Source of the DNA: Nymphaea colorata | Lineage: Eukaryota; Streptophyta; Magnoliopsida; Nymphaeales; Nymphaeaceae | Length of the DNA stretch: 64,000 nt | Direction of reading: 5' to 3' | Assembly: GCF_008831285.2 (NCBI RefSeq) | Contig: NC_045150.1 | Coordinates: 9,560,001-9,624,000, forward strand | Shown here: in pieces, positions 30,632-41,900 of the stretch | Numbering within the stretch: position 1 is the first letter of the stretch | Layout of the letters: each line of letters opens with the position of its first letter | Made by a program: the position numbers and the translations under genes | Notes under the pieces: model-generated | Seen by the model: the letters and a program-made list of their open reading frames with translations, nothing else | Told to the model about the DNA's origin: nothing | Database searches by the model: none

Positions 30632-33600
30632 GAATTTGTGCTACAGCCTTTTGACATACAAATTAACAGAAAAGACTTTCGCACTTTTTCATTTTTTTGA
30701 ATGACCACCCAGTGCAGCTCTGAGAAGCGAATTCTAGCCATTTTACATTTGCCAATTTCCACTACACTCCTAAATAAGTGAAAGTTCCAAGTTCAAGGAA
30801 TGGGCGTTGGTCCATCGGTGCCTGAGGGGCAATCATCTGCGCCAGTGTATAAAAAGACATTGGAAATGCTGACTGTTTCAAGGACATTGAAGCTCAACTA
30901 TTTGAGGAAGATTGGCAACCAACTTTCATGAACTTAATCAGAAGTGCATAGGAATCTATAAACATATTTATCATGATATCCTCCTGAATTACTATCCATT
31001 AAATTGTCAGACCAAGTCTGACCTATAAGCTCATTGATCTCACAAGGACAACAAGAGACATAAGACAAAATAACAAGGTAAAATAGGCTCGTACATGCTA
31101 AGCCACCTATGAAGTAGGATACCAAACATGTGAATCATTCCATCAACTGCTGATGCTGCCAAAATCTTCCCATTGTGATTAAAACAGACTGAAGTAATTG
31201 CTGGTGGATCTTCACCCAGAGGAAGGACTGTCTTCAAGAAAGTACAAAATCAACTTGAACAATAATAATCACTTTTACAACTGCAAGAACAGTTCAAAAT
31301 ATGGGATACTATAACTTCTTTGAAGCTAAAACACATACCATAGATTTCCATGTCTTCAAGTTCCATACAGTTAAAGATGCATGTCCCCATTTGTCAACAT
31401 TATTTAGGCCATGCCTGTCAGCGACATATCAAATAGAGATACATAAACACACCGTATATGTCATTCCATGAATTCACAATTGGCAAGGAAAAGAGAACCA
31501 GAATGCATGAACTGGTCTAAAATTCCATAAGAATCAGAACCACAACCATGCTTTATAAGATGATGATTTCACAAAAATCCTACCGTACAAAGAGAGATCT
31601 TAACAAAAATGTTGCTTAGCAAGCCAATAATCGATACATATTTAGAGTCATCAGCATAAACTGATAGTCTTTTTGCCATAGCTCATTGATCTAAGTATAA
31701 AGTAATCTCTACTAAAAAAAATGTCATGTCAGGTGCAGGGTGTTGGTGTGTGGTGTTTTTTCTCGCAAAATATACATACGGATATCATAATAGATGTAGC
31801 ATATCCCAGATATATTTCATATAATATATGTAAACATGTTTACCAGAAGATCAAAAAGACAGGAAGTCATATCAGAGTTTGCTTGACCACGATCTGAAAC
31901 AGCAAATATAGATAAGTGTCTGCCTGCTGGCAGCTAACAAAACCCCCTTTCATTTTTTCATATTAAAATAATTTATTACAAAAATGAACAAAACCAAATC
32001 CAGGTGACTTGAGTGGTAAGTATTTATTTTTTTAACTAGTTGACTCATTTTTAAGCAGTCAAACCAAGCACACAATAACTTGGACCAATTCTTCTTTTGG
32101 TATTTATATTAGCACCTGTCAATGTTCATCAATCTATTGCAGAAGGAGATTGGCAATTTTAATGATCCAAACAAGATCAAATGGGTAGATAAAATGACAT
32201 ACAAGACACCTGCGGTGCCTCCATAATTTCAATTAACATTGTTAAGGTCAACTGGTAATAACTAAAAGCTAAGTTAAAAATATACCAGTTCAGCAAAATA
32301 TATATGGATCATCTAAAAGCCCATATAGGGAAAAAGAATATAAAAGCCCAACTAAAAAAAAGAAGAACAATCGGAAAAACAATCAATCTACAAATACCAA
32401 TAAAAAAACACTTCCTGTACTAATGACTTAAGAAGGCTTGGATCAGAGGTTTATCCTATTCCTCTAAAGAAAATAACTTCCAATCTAAAATACTAGTAAG
32501 GTTTTTCTCTATCCAATGAAAAGGGAAAAAATGTACACAACCTTTAAAGGAGGTTGCAAATGGGTCAGATCCAGGGATACAAAAGTACATCAGTGACTGG
32601 ATTAGAATCAAATATGAAACAGCCAAAAATAGTAAAAAACCCTTCCACAGATCCGGACCATTTGCATTCTTACCTTGAGGACTGATCTACTAAAATAGAC
32701 AAAAGAGTATCAGGGTAATAAAAAATAATATATTTAGTAAGATTTACTATGGATTGCTTTAGAAATTTGTCCCCTAGAGCAGAATCTAGCATGAAACAGC
32801 CACTTTAATGAAGCCATTGTGAGATTATCAAGAATACCATTCTCATCACATGACACAACATACACGGGTTGTTATTATCACTGAGTCCAGGTTTAGATGC
32901 TTAACTAGAAGCTGTAAAGCATGCTTCTCAGTTTACTGTACTAGGTAATTGCAGATTCACATATGAAATATATGAGCAAAAATTACTTGTGAGTTTGTGG
33001 CATTAGGCAGTATTTCTGACTCCACATCTTTACACCTCTATAACTGATAGGACACAAATGTTGATAAACTTTTCATGGACCAGCAAAAGTTCACTGAAAA
33101 TGGATTATACGCAGTAGAATATTATGATGAAAAGCACAAACAGTATTATTTAACAGGAAAACACTAAAAAAAGCACATAATTCAGGAAACAGTTTACCCC
33201 TTAGATGCAGCTGCAGATACAAAGACTGGATCTATGGGACTACACTTCATGTCCAAGACACTGCAAATGAACAGTTCTTAGGGAAGATACCATAAGACAA
33301 CTAATTTAAAATCACAAAACTCAGAGTCAAAGTATGAACCTTGGAAATGCCGCAGTAGTCGTGAAATCACATACCACTCGCTTTGCATCCACATTCCATG
33401 CCTTAATGCCACCATCAGCAGTTCCTATGAGCAGCTATTGCCAACAGCAATCAAGAAAATGGAAATGTCAAGTATACATGCCAATTTTCAACAAGGAAGA
33501 ATGAATTGATTTGGCAAAAACTAGAGGTCCATGCACAAAAGCAGTCTCCTGCGTTTAGCACAAACTTACCAACCGATCGGACTTGCATTCCCATTCAAGA

Positions 33601-34309
33601 GACATGATCTCAGCTCCACAATATATGGTTGCATTTCTTGATGTTGATACCGACGAATCATATGTCCAGATTCTTTTTCCATAGATGTCACAACAAACAT
33701 TAAAGTTATTATGGTTATAAAAAAATAATAAGAGATTCAGAGAAACAGCAAAATTTGTTGGTCAAGCCTAAAACCAATAAGATTAAATGTTTAAATATAA
33801 TAAATACCTTACAGTTCCATCTGAAGAAGCACTTGCAATATTTGTCCCGGAAGCAGAAAAACGGCACCTGCTAATCGGACTAGTATGTCCCAAAAATGAT
33901 TCCTGCAAGCTACAGAGTTTGGTAACGCAAGTGCTTGAAATAGAGAAAGGAACAAGGGAAAAGGAAAATATGGATGAAAACACTAAGAATTGGAAAACAC
34001 CACACTAAGAATTTACTAGTAGTTTGTAGACACCTGATGTTTCACTTTCACTTCTGAAAAATCTTCCTCCCTCTGCACATCAGGTTCTGCAGCAACAACT
34101 AGGATTAGTGAAATCAGCATTTTTAAAGGTACAACTTTTCTAATTCCATCAGGAAATCCTTTAGCAAACTACAACTAGAAACATTTTTTTCAGGGGGCTA
34201 GGAAGGGAATTGCACTGAAAAATGCTGCACGTTATATATATATATATATATATATATATGACATATTCACACATACAGCATACATATAATGTATGTGAGA
34301 GAGAGAAAA

Positions 34310-34349
<40 letters not shown>

Positions 34350-37300
34350 CATGTTCATCAAATATGAAATACCTCTTAGGAGCCTTAGAATTTTTTAGGT
34401 TTCCTGCTTGAACTAACCTAGTACGTGTTTATTCCCTCCATCCTCCCCACCCCCCCCCCCCCACCCCCCCCACCCCGGCACCACACACACACACACACAC
34501 ATATATATATAATATAGGAGCAACAGAGAGACATATTCACCACGTCACCTGTCAGGACCCTGGGAAAACATAATTTTAGTTTTTTGTGTTTGATCTTAAC
34601 CAGTAAATGTTCGCTTCATTTTGTATCTTGTAATCCACAATGGTTGACCATGCACAACTTGAGGGAAGCTGCCAATATTTCCATGTTATTTAAAGTATTG
34701 TTGCTGCCACAAGCGATAGCACCGCAACCATCGGCATCAAGTTAGTTTACTCACAAGTTAGCGGTTGTAATATCATAATATTCGGTATATGTTAACACCA
34801 CTAACAAGAAGTGCAACTTATAAATATTTCCAGTCACAAATAAAATATTTTCAAAATATCCAGATAATACATCCAAAGATTTTCAAGCCTGCCAATAAAT
34901 GCCACAAAAAATTTTGAAAACATTGCTGAAAATTAAAATGTCATGATATTATCCAAGATATCCCAACATTTTCCCGAGTCCTTCAAAAAAGTCCCTTTTT
35001 CCATTTTTTAAATTTTTTTATTTTTCGTTTTTATGTTTTTCAAAAAGTCGTAGACTTCTTTTTTTTTATTTTTTGCAAGAAAAGAAATAGAAAACCTATT
35101 TTCCAATTTCTAAAAATTTTAAAACTTTTCCTGGTGTTTTCTCCCAAGAGAAACATTCAAAAACTACCTCCTTAGAGAAACCCCACCATGAAATTGCTCA
35201 GATCGACATCGGTGACTATGATATTTCAAAACATTGTATACACAGTCTATAGCACTTGAACTGTGCATTTTGAAGGCAATTTGTATCCTTGATTATTTCC
35301 CTCCTCCTTGGGAAAATATGGACTCAGGGATGCACCTCAATCACTTCTTCGACCACTGATGATAATAATCAAGATGCCCGATGATATCACTAGGACGAGA
35401 AATGAAGAGAGAACAACTCGAGCAATTTTGTCTATTTAGATCACCAGTTTATGGATCATTTTGCCAGTTGTCATACGCTGTCAGCAAAACAGTGCATAAG
35501 TATGCAAATCTATTTCTCGAAATATATCCAGAAGCTGAAAAGAAACAAGAAAAAAAAGAGCAGCCAATTCATCAGATTTCTTAGAACATTAGCTGAAGTT
35601 TGCCTTCAATATTCTAGATAACTTAGTGGAGATGGCAAATCAGCTTCATTTTTTGTCATCAGGACTAGTTTAGTTCTTGAACATGGTGTTCCTTCAACAT
35701 TAGGGAAAAACAATGTGACCCATTTTCCTATTTAGGAAGCCATAGGATGGAACTAGAAAATGTTTTGACAGTCCTTGATCCGCAAGATTGCCAGCAACCA
35801 ACCTTTCAAATGAGGCTCATTTTGACACAACTTTCTATATAAACATTCATTGCATTTGCCAAAAAGCTCAAAACCTACGGTATCTCACACTAGGTGATTA
35901 ACAACAAAAAATGAGACAATTTTTCACTTATTCCTATGTGATCCTGATCTAATCAACATACAATTTAGGATACACCATATAGCATCCAGTGGTTGACATC
36001 ACTAATTCTCAATTTCATGAAGAAACCACAAATTGCAGGAGATTTTCATTCAAAACGTTGAAGCTTAGAAGATGCAATTAACAACTTGGTACACCAATGG
36101 AAATTACTAAAGTCAAATAAGCATCTCTAGCATGAGAAATGTCCAATATTTCCGTTGAAGCCTTTGTGCAACTACATCATGCTCTCTTCTAGCATAGAAA
36201 CAAGTGTGTTGTCCATACACGTGAAAGGACATAAAACAGAAGAAATAGTTGTGGAATAAGTTCTAGTCTAACAAATTTTCCTTCTCTTTCTAATCAAATG
36301 CAAATAAACCATACACACGCTAAGGAAAAAGCAAGAACCTGAATCAACCCCCTCATAATGAAGTACAGAGGAACCCATTGCTCGAACATTTTCAACCTGA
36401 TGCTGTGAAGAACTTGAGCTGCAATCTGATTCAGGCTGTGGCAGCTTTGTTGAATGGTTTAAATAATCTGGGTGATCCAGATGTTGCAGTTTGTCTTCTG
36501 TTCCACCAAAATGCGAGGTAGAAGCAGTATCAGCTACCTCTTGTGAATCCTTGAAAGCAACAATTCTCCTATCAACTGAGTCATCTAGTGAAGTTTCTGA
36601 TGAAGGTTCTTGCCCAGTGCAGTTCCTTTGCAGCACATTTGCTGGGGAACTAATCACCAAAGTAGCAGTAACTTGCAGTCAGAAAATAAGTTGCCAAGAG
36701 AGTCAGTCAGCAGAGAAACCAAGCAAAGAAGATCCCAAAAAGCCTACTCAGCTTTGAATGACCCAAAAATAAGTAATTAAAATGTTAGCTTGAAGCTTTG
36801 AATCTATGAAACATTAGCTTCAAGAACTCAAAAAAACTAAAAATTCAAAAGACAGTAAAAATTTAAAAGACAAGTCATATGATTAGAACAATTGAAATAC
36901 CAGAGATATTTTATTACCACATAGGTTCAAGATTTGCACCTACAAAATAAACTAGGGAGACCAGGCAGAGCTTTTCATCACATGGATCAGAAAGCAAGTA
37001 GAACTAATTTTAGCATTGTAGCTTACACAGTTCATGTCCCAACATCATATACATGTATTCGCATGTGGTATAGAAAAGAAGAAAAAATGCACCAAGAATT
37101 TAAAAATGCAAAATTTGAAAGGAAACAGCACAAGGACACTGAAAATAATTGCCTACCTCCTCAATTGGGAAAGCTGTGCCTCTTTGGTTTCCAATAATGC
37201 TTGAAGTTGTGTCAATTGCATATTTAACTGTCGTATGTCTTTCTTCAGATACTTAATATTACTCTTTTCTGTGCTAAGCTTCAGCAGAGCAGGGATGCGT

Positions 37301-38245
37301 TGTTTGGTCAAGGGCATACGCGATTACAGCATTTGTGAAAGCCCTTAAAATCAAAGACATTATAGTGGCAACAGCAGGAACAGAACATTCAATGATTCTA
37401 AATGTGCAATTACTAGAGTTTTAGACGGTTAATACCAAAGTAAACATCTATAGTAGCAACTACAGATATAGGTGCACTTCAGGTTCCATACATAGAAGGA
37501 CACTCCTCCGGCCTTTCATCCAGGCCCCATTCAGGAACCATATGCAGCCCATTTTTCTAAATGGGTCTAAAATTAGGTCCATGAATAACACAAACATGAT
37601 ATGCTTGAAGTGCAGTAAATAATTAGAATCATGGTAAAACAGGATATGAGTACCACCAAGCATCTCACTTAGGAAATTCCTGAAGGAGAGAAGCAAGGCA
37701 TCAGACCATTCTTTTGAGAAGTACACACGAAACTGGGGATCCAAGCTTGCATTTTTCAGGTACGGGAGAACTGCATAGCATGTTTAATAAAGATAATTAA
37801 CAACTAAGAAAACTTAGGCATCCAAAGATTTTGGAAACATAAACAGATACTGACCAAACCATAGGGTCCAATCATCTGCTTTTTGAAGCAAACCATTTCC
37901 ATGTTGTTCAAAGAATTCTACCACCTTATCTTTCCTTCCAGCTTGTAATGCTTGGATAATATAAAAACGCAAAACTGAGGTTTCCAATTTGGCCAATGTT
38001 GTAAGAAATGTTGTGTCTGAGGGTGCAGTAAAGCACCGTCGGAGGAATCTGATCAGGGCAACTAACTTTTCAGCTTCAAACTTACGTACATACACTGAGA
38101 AAATCAAATCTAGTATCTTCTCTACTTGAAATCCTTTGCCAATATCGGTGGACAACTCTGACTCAAATGCTTGCAGAGTATTAGTAAAACCTCTAAATAC
38201 AAGAAATTCCCTTACAAGCTCCTCCGCATACTGGATATTGTCCAT
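28334..38245 (-). CDS. WDR91: WDR91-type LisH / WD40-repeat protein
   Basis: Animal WDR91 binds Rab7 and lowers PI3P during early-to-late endosome conversion; the plant role is inferred. Coding exons: 38245-37855, 37770-37648, 37298-37157, 36649-36339, 34086-34034, 33902-33808, 33672-33570, 33434-33340, 33260-33198, 31414-31339, 31231-31123, 30152-30040, 29726-29668, 28662-28554, 28468-28334, giving 658 residues. The N terminus has the family's 'ELVREFLVFRGF' LisH-like start and 'VEFFEQHG'. 'WFVLPYL' and 'FRVYFSKEWSDALLLSF' follow, then a coiled coil (about 172-218), a Ser/acidic linker (about 220-340) and C-terminal WD repeats (about 341-658) with 'GHTSPISRCRFSASG', 'SSDGTVRIW', 'TVDWHPTLPIFLTGSADHS'. 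Intron 2 is AT-AC; intron 12 is GC-AG; the others are GT-AG. Exon 1 is preceded by an acceptor ending at 38251, so a 5' UTR intron exists; a plausible donor for the upstream non-coding exon lies at 39433-39434. Confidence 0.93.
29727..30039 (-). other. GC-AG intron of the WDR91-type gene (intron 12)
   Basis: The donor reads AAG|GCAAGT instead of GT, with an otherwise strong match to U1. The acceptor is 'tatatcacag'. Using it gives '...LGCDGK' joined to 'IFEWSLHNQGR' in phase 0. Reading straight on from the GC site replaces the WD-repeat core with an unrelated tail. Confidence 0.8.
30593..30631. repeat. Compound (TA)n(GA)n microsatellite
   Basis: A TA run passes directly into a GA run, within intron 11 of the WDR91-type gene. 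Confidence 0.9.
34233..34349. repeat. (TA)n and (GA)n microsatellites
   Basis: A TA run at 34233-34259 and an interrupted GA run at 34298-34349 lie in intron 4 of the WDR91-type gene. Confidence 0.85.
34444..34510. repeat. Poly-C / (CA)n / (TA)n low-complexity cluster
   Basis: A near-pure C tract (34449-34476) is followed by CA and then TA dinucleotides. The long C tract could form unusual structures or be a sequencing trouble spot. Confidence 0.85.
37299..37647 (-). other. AT-AC (U12-type) intron of the WDR91-type gene (intron 2)
   Basis: The donor after '...EMLGGT' reads 'atatcctg', seven of eight bases of the U12 AT-AC consensus ATATCCTT. Near the 3' end is 'cccttgac', matching the U12 branch site (CCTTRAC). 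The intron ends in AC: either ...ccaaac or three bases later ...ccaaacaac, giving 'TQRIP' or 'TRIP'. The second places the branch A 10 nt from the exon, the usual spacing. GT-AG alternatives at this spot run into stops (for example ...CTG TAA). Confidence 0.75.
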
Positions 38246-41200
38246 CTGGCCTGTAAAATAAGATGGTGTCAGATAACGAAACACAATTAGCACCTCTATC
38301 TGTTAATTGCATCTTACACAAGAGTATTCGGACAGAAATAAATCTGCCTGAGACTATAAAGCTACACTCATATCCGTCTCACCCAACCACCACAGTACCA
38401 GCGCTTCCTGACAAGCTCTAATATGATGCACGCGAATTGGGCTTAGAATGACACCGAGACAGTTCAATTCCTACCTAAAGCTGGTGTTCAAGGGACTGCC
38501 TTCGATTTTGATGTGTCTAATACTTCAACTCGATCAGTTGATAGATGGATAAATTGATGCTCTTCCATTCTCATTGCGCTGTCCCTAAAAGTTTCTGACA
38601 CCACGCGATATGGATTCTGCCTCACAATCTTTAAAAACTGGATAGGAAAAGGAGAAAGAAACAAGAGAAAACATGAAAAATAATTTATAAGCTTCAATAA
38701 CTTGCGCCATCTCAAATATGGATACCGATTTTGTCGCAATCTTTTGAAACTAAATAAGAAAAGAAGAAAACGCGAACAGAACACGGAAATTTATTTATAA
38801 GCTTCACATTTGACTGAGACAACCGGAATCAAATAGTAATGAGTCACAGACCAGCTGGATCGACTCGGGGAGCTAAAAGAAAACAAAATCATGCTTCAAG
38901 AATGAATTCATCACTGCAAACGTGCACTCGTTCCTATGTTTTGGTTGGGAAACACGAATAGCTGACCAGTCACTCTATAACTTCACAGACTTCTGCATAA
39001 TCTCCATGCCTTCGGTCCATAAACACCATGTCCACTATTGCACCTAAAACGATTAGAACTTGCCTCACCTACGCAAAGTCGCAAACGCCCTAACGAGAAA
39101 AATGCGATATACAAAAACGTGAATGGATCAAAATCTAAAAACAAAAAACAAGAAAAAAGACCGTAAGCAAAGAAGCAAAAAGTCACAACACTTTCTTCTG
39201 CCGAAATAAAAGAAAATCTATATAGGAATTTTGACTGTACATTTTTCCATCCGCCGGATATCCGGGAGAAAATGAATTCACTGTCTCACTCTGCTAGCGA
39301 GAAGAATTACCGTCAGCGAAAGCTCTGTTTCAAGAGAACACGACTCTAGTTTGCTAACCTTGCGGCATTGGTTTCCGGATCCATTAATCGATCGTGATGT
39401 ATCACTAAGGAACGCGAGATTTACGGCAATTTACCTCAGAAAGAAGGCGAAGAAACATCCGCCATTCCACAATGAGCTTTTAATCACAAATCAATGGGAA
39501 AAGAAACCCTAAAGCTGTCACAGAGAGAGAGAGAGAGAGAGAACGAGCTACCGGCGAGAAAGAATTCGGGTAGATACAAGGTAGTGGCACAGCTTCAAGA
39601 AGATTACAATAACCCGCCACGAAACTTTAGTTATTTACCGGGAACCGGCCTGCTTTCTTCTGGACTCTCGACGAGGCCATCTCAGGTTTGTAACGGTCGG
39701 TCGTGCAGCGCGCGAACGATCTGTCCAAGCCTCCCTAGCAAGAGCCGGAGCTCGTCGTCTCTGCAGCAAATTATAGCCGTCCATCTTTCCTGTTTCATGC
39801 GCCGGTCCGTTCATCTTATTCAGTGGGTGCGTTCATCCAATTCAGTGAATTCTCGTTAGGCAATTGCTCCTTTATACGGTCGGAACTTCATAAGTAGTAA
39901 TTATAATTATCAATACAATCGGGCAAGCAAGAGAGGTTTGAACCTTGTAATTACTGTTACTTTCTTTCTAGTGTGTTATTTATCTTGTTTGTTTATAAAT
40001 GGTGATAAGCACGATACTTGAGTTGAACTATGTATAGTATGCAAGGTACAAACATCTCTCGACAATCAGCGCTTCGTTCGGACCTCAGGGACTCGTGTAG
40101 CTTCGTTTTAGAACCAAAACAGCTGGTAGTATGTTTCTTTTTTTTTTTCAAAAAGAAAAGGAAAAGACTTTCTCTATATCGATCATTCATTTTGACATAA
40201 GAGCAGTACAAGATGTGAATTTTACAGTTCCTATAATTATCTCAACTTAAAAGCAAAGCTAGAAAGAAACTTCGGGATGGCTGAATCATAGAAGAGAGAT
40301 GAATACATTATCTAAAGGGGGCCGCCATCCAACAAAGAAAGAGCTGGCTTCACAGAGCTTACTCATCTTTTCAGGGGCACATTTCGGGCTCCCAATTATT
40401 GAATTGCTTCGATGATTCTATATATCTCGATCAGGGGAGAGATCAAGGAAAATCTCATCCTGACTTGGTGAGTCCTTTCTTTTGTGATGAGCTGTTAGAG
40501 ACCAGTTCTACGTTTGGTCTATGTGAACGGAGGAGAAAGGAGAACTCAAAAGGAAGAGGATTGGAACATCACCTTATTGAGAAAGAAATGCAGAAAGGGA
40601 GCCGCAAGGCTTTCAAGGGCCAGCGAATGGTGAGGGCGAAAAAAAGGGAAGGAGGCCGTCAAAATTCTGCCAGACCGACCGACTAGAAGGTCAATCAATT
40701 ATTCCTTTTATGTTGATAAGGCAAAACGCTTTCTTTTAAAGAAGCGTCTGGTTTTCATCTTTCTTATGTGAGTTAAACGTAAACGTATCCACGTTGAGAT
40801 AAGCTACACGGTTCAATTTACTTCTCAAAAAGCCAACCAACAAAGAGTGACTTAACTACCGCCTATTCCAACATACAACACAACCAAATGGCTCACGGCT
40901 TGTTCTCCATGTAAACTTTTTGTATTCATATTCATCACTGGTGCTTAAGAGGGGAGACGTTTCAAGTGAAGTGGCGGAATATCCTACACTACACCCCCAA
41001 TGCATGTTAGTTAATACATTAATGGTTTCACTTCAAGGAGAGTTGATGCCCATTCGAGAGAACACAACCGGCTCGTTCTGCACATTCGGACTTCCATTTA
41101 TCTGCAACACATGCACGCTCACATAGATAGAACCATCAACCAACCCCAACCCAGTAGGTCACACTTAGTCGGAGGGTCATTGTTGTTAAAATTCCAATAG

Positions 41201-41900
41201 ATCGGCCGATTCGAGTCAGACCCTTTTTATTCAATACATGTTTTAATCGAAGGAGGACAAAATGGTGCATTTTCATAATTTTATTATTATTTTTTTGCTT
41301 TTCAGCCTTCTGATGTGTTATGATGAGAAGTTTACATACTTTGTGAATGATCTGATTCTGATTCATTTCAGCCGATTCACTGAAGCGCTTGGCTTTCGAA
41401 ACCAACTTTAATAACATTTGATTGGACATCAAAATTTCATGAAAGATGAATCACGTGGAGCTGCAGGCAACAGAGCCTCTGTGTGTGTGTGTGTGACAGG
41501 AGAATACATATAAACACCTGGAATAAAGATGACAGTGCTAAAACGAGAACAAGATCTGGCTAAGCTCTGAATAGAATAAGAGTCTAGAATACCTGTGTAC
41601 ACTGTGAATATAAACATATTTCGGAAGCAAAATACAGTTGAAGGCTACAGGAAATCAGATGGCTATATTTTTATTAAATAGTAGAAAACTACAAAAGGAA
41701 ATTACGGAAAACTTAAGACCATTTTTCCTATGATGAGGGAGAGCCCCGACCACCAAGCCTTATGAGGGCAACGCCATTGGGAAGGGAGAGCCTAGTAACT
41801 AAGGAAGCTTGTACAATTGCGTAGCATTTAATAGAAACTGTGCAACCCAGACTTGGAAGCAATTTAACACATTTTTGCTTGGGATAGACATCATTTGGAG
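38246..41900. other. Region between WDR91-type and ABIL genes
   Basis: The left part (to about 39600) is the 5' leader, upstream intron and promoter area of the WDR91-type gene; a GA microsatellite lies at 39521-39542. At 40260-41130 there is a block with less AT than its surroundings and two modest open plus-strand frames (40399-40686 and 40920-41126) that I do not recognise. A (GT)n tract lies at 41481-41495. From about 41640 on is probably the ABIL 3' UTR. Confidence 0.45.
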
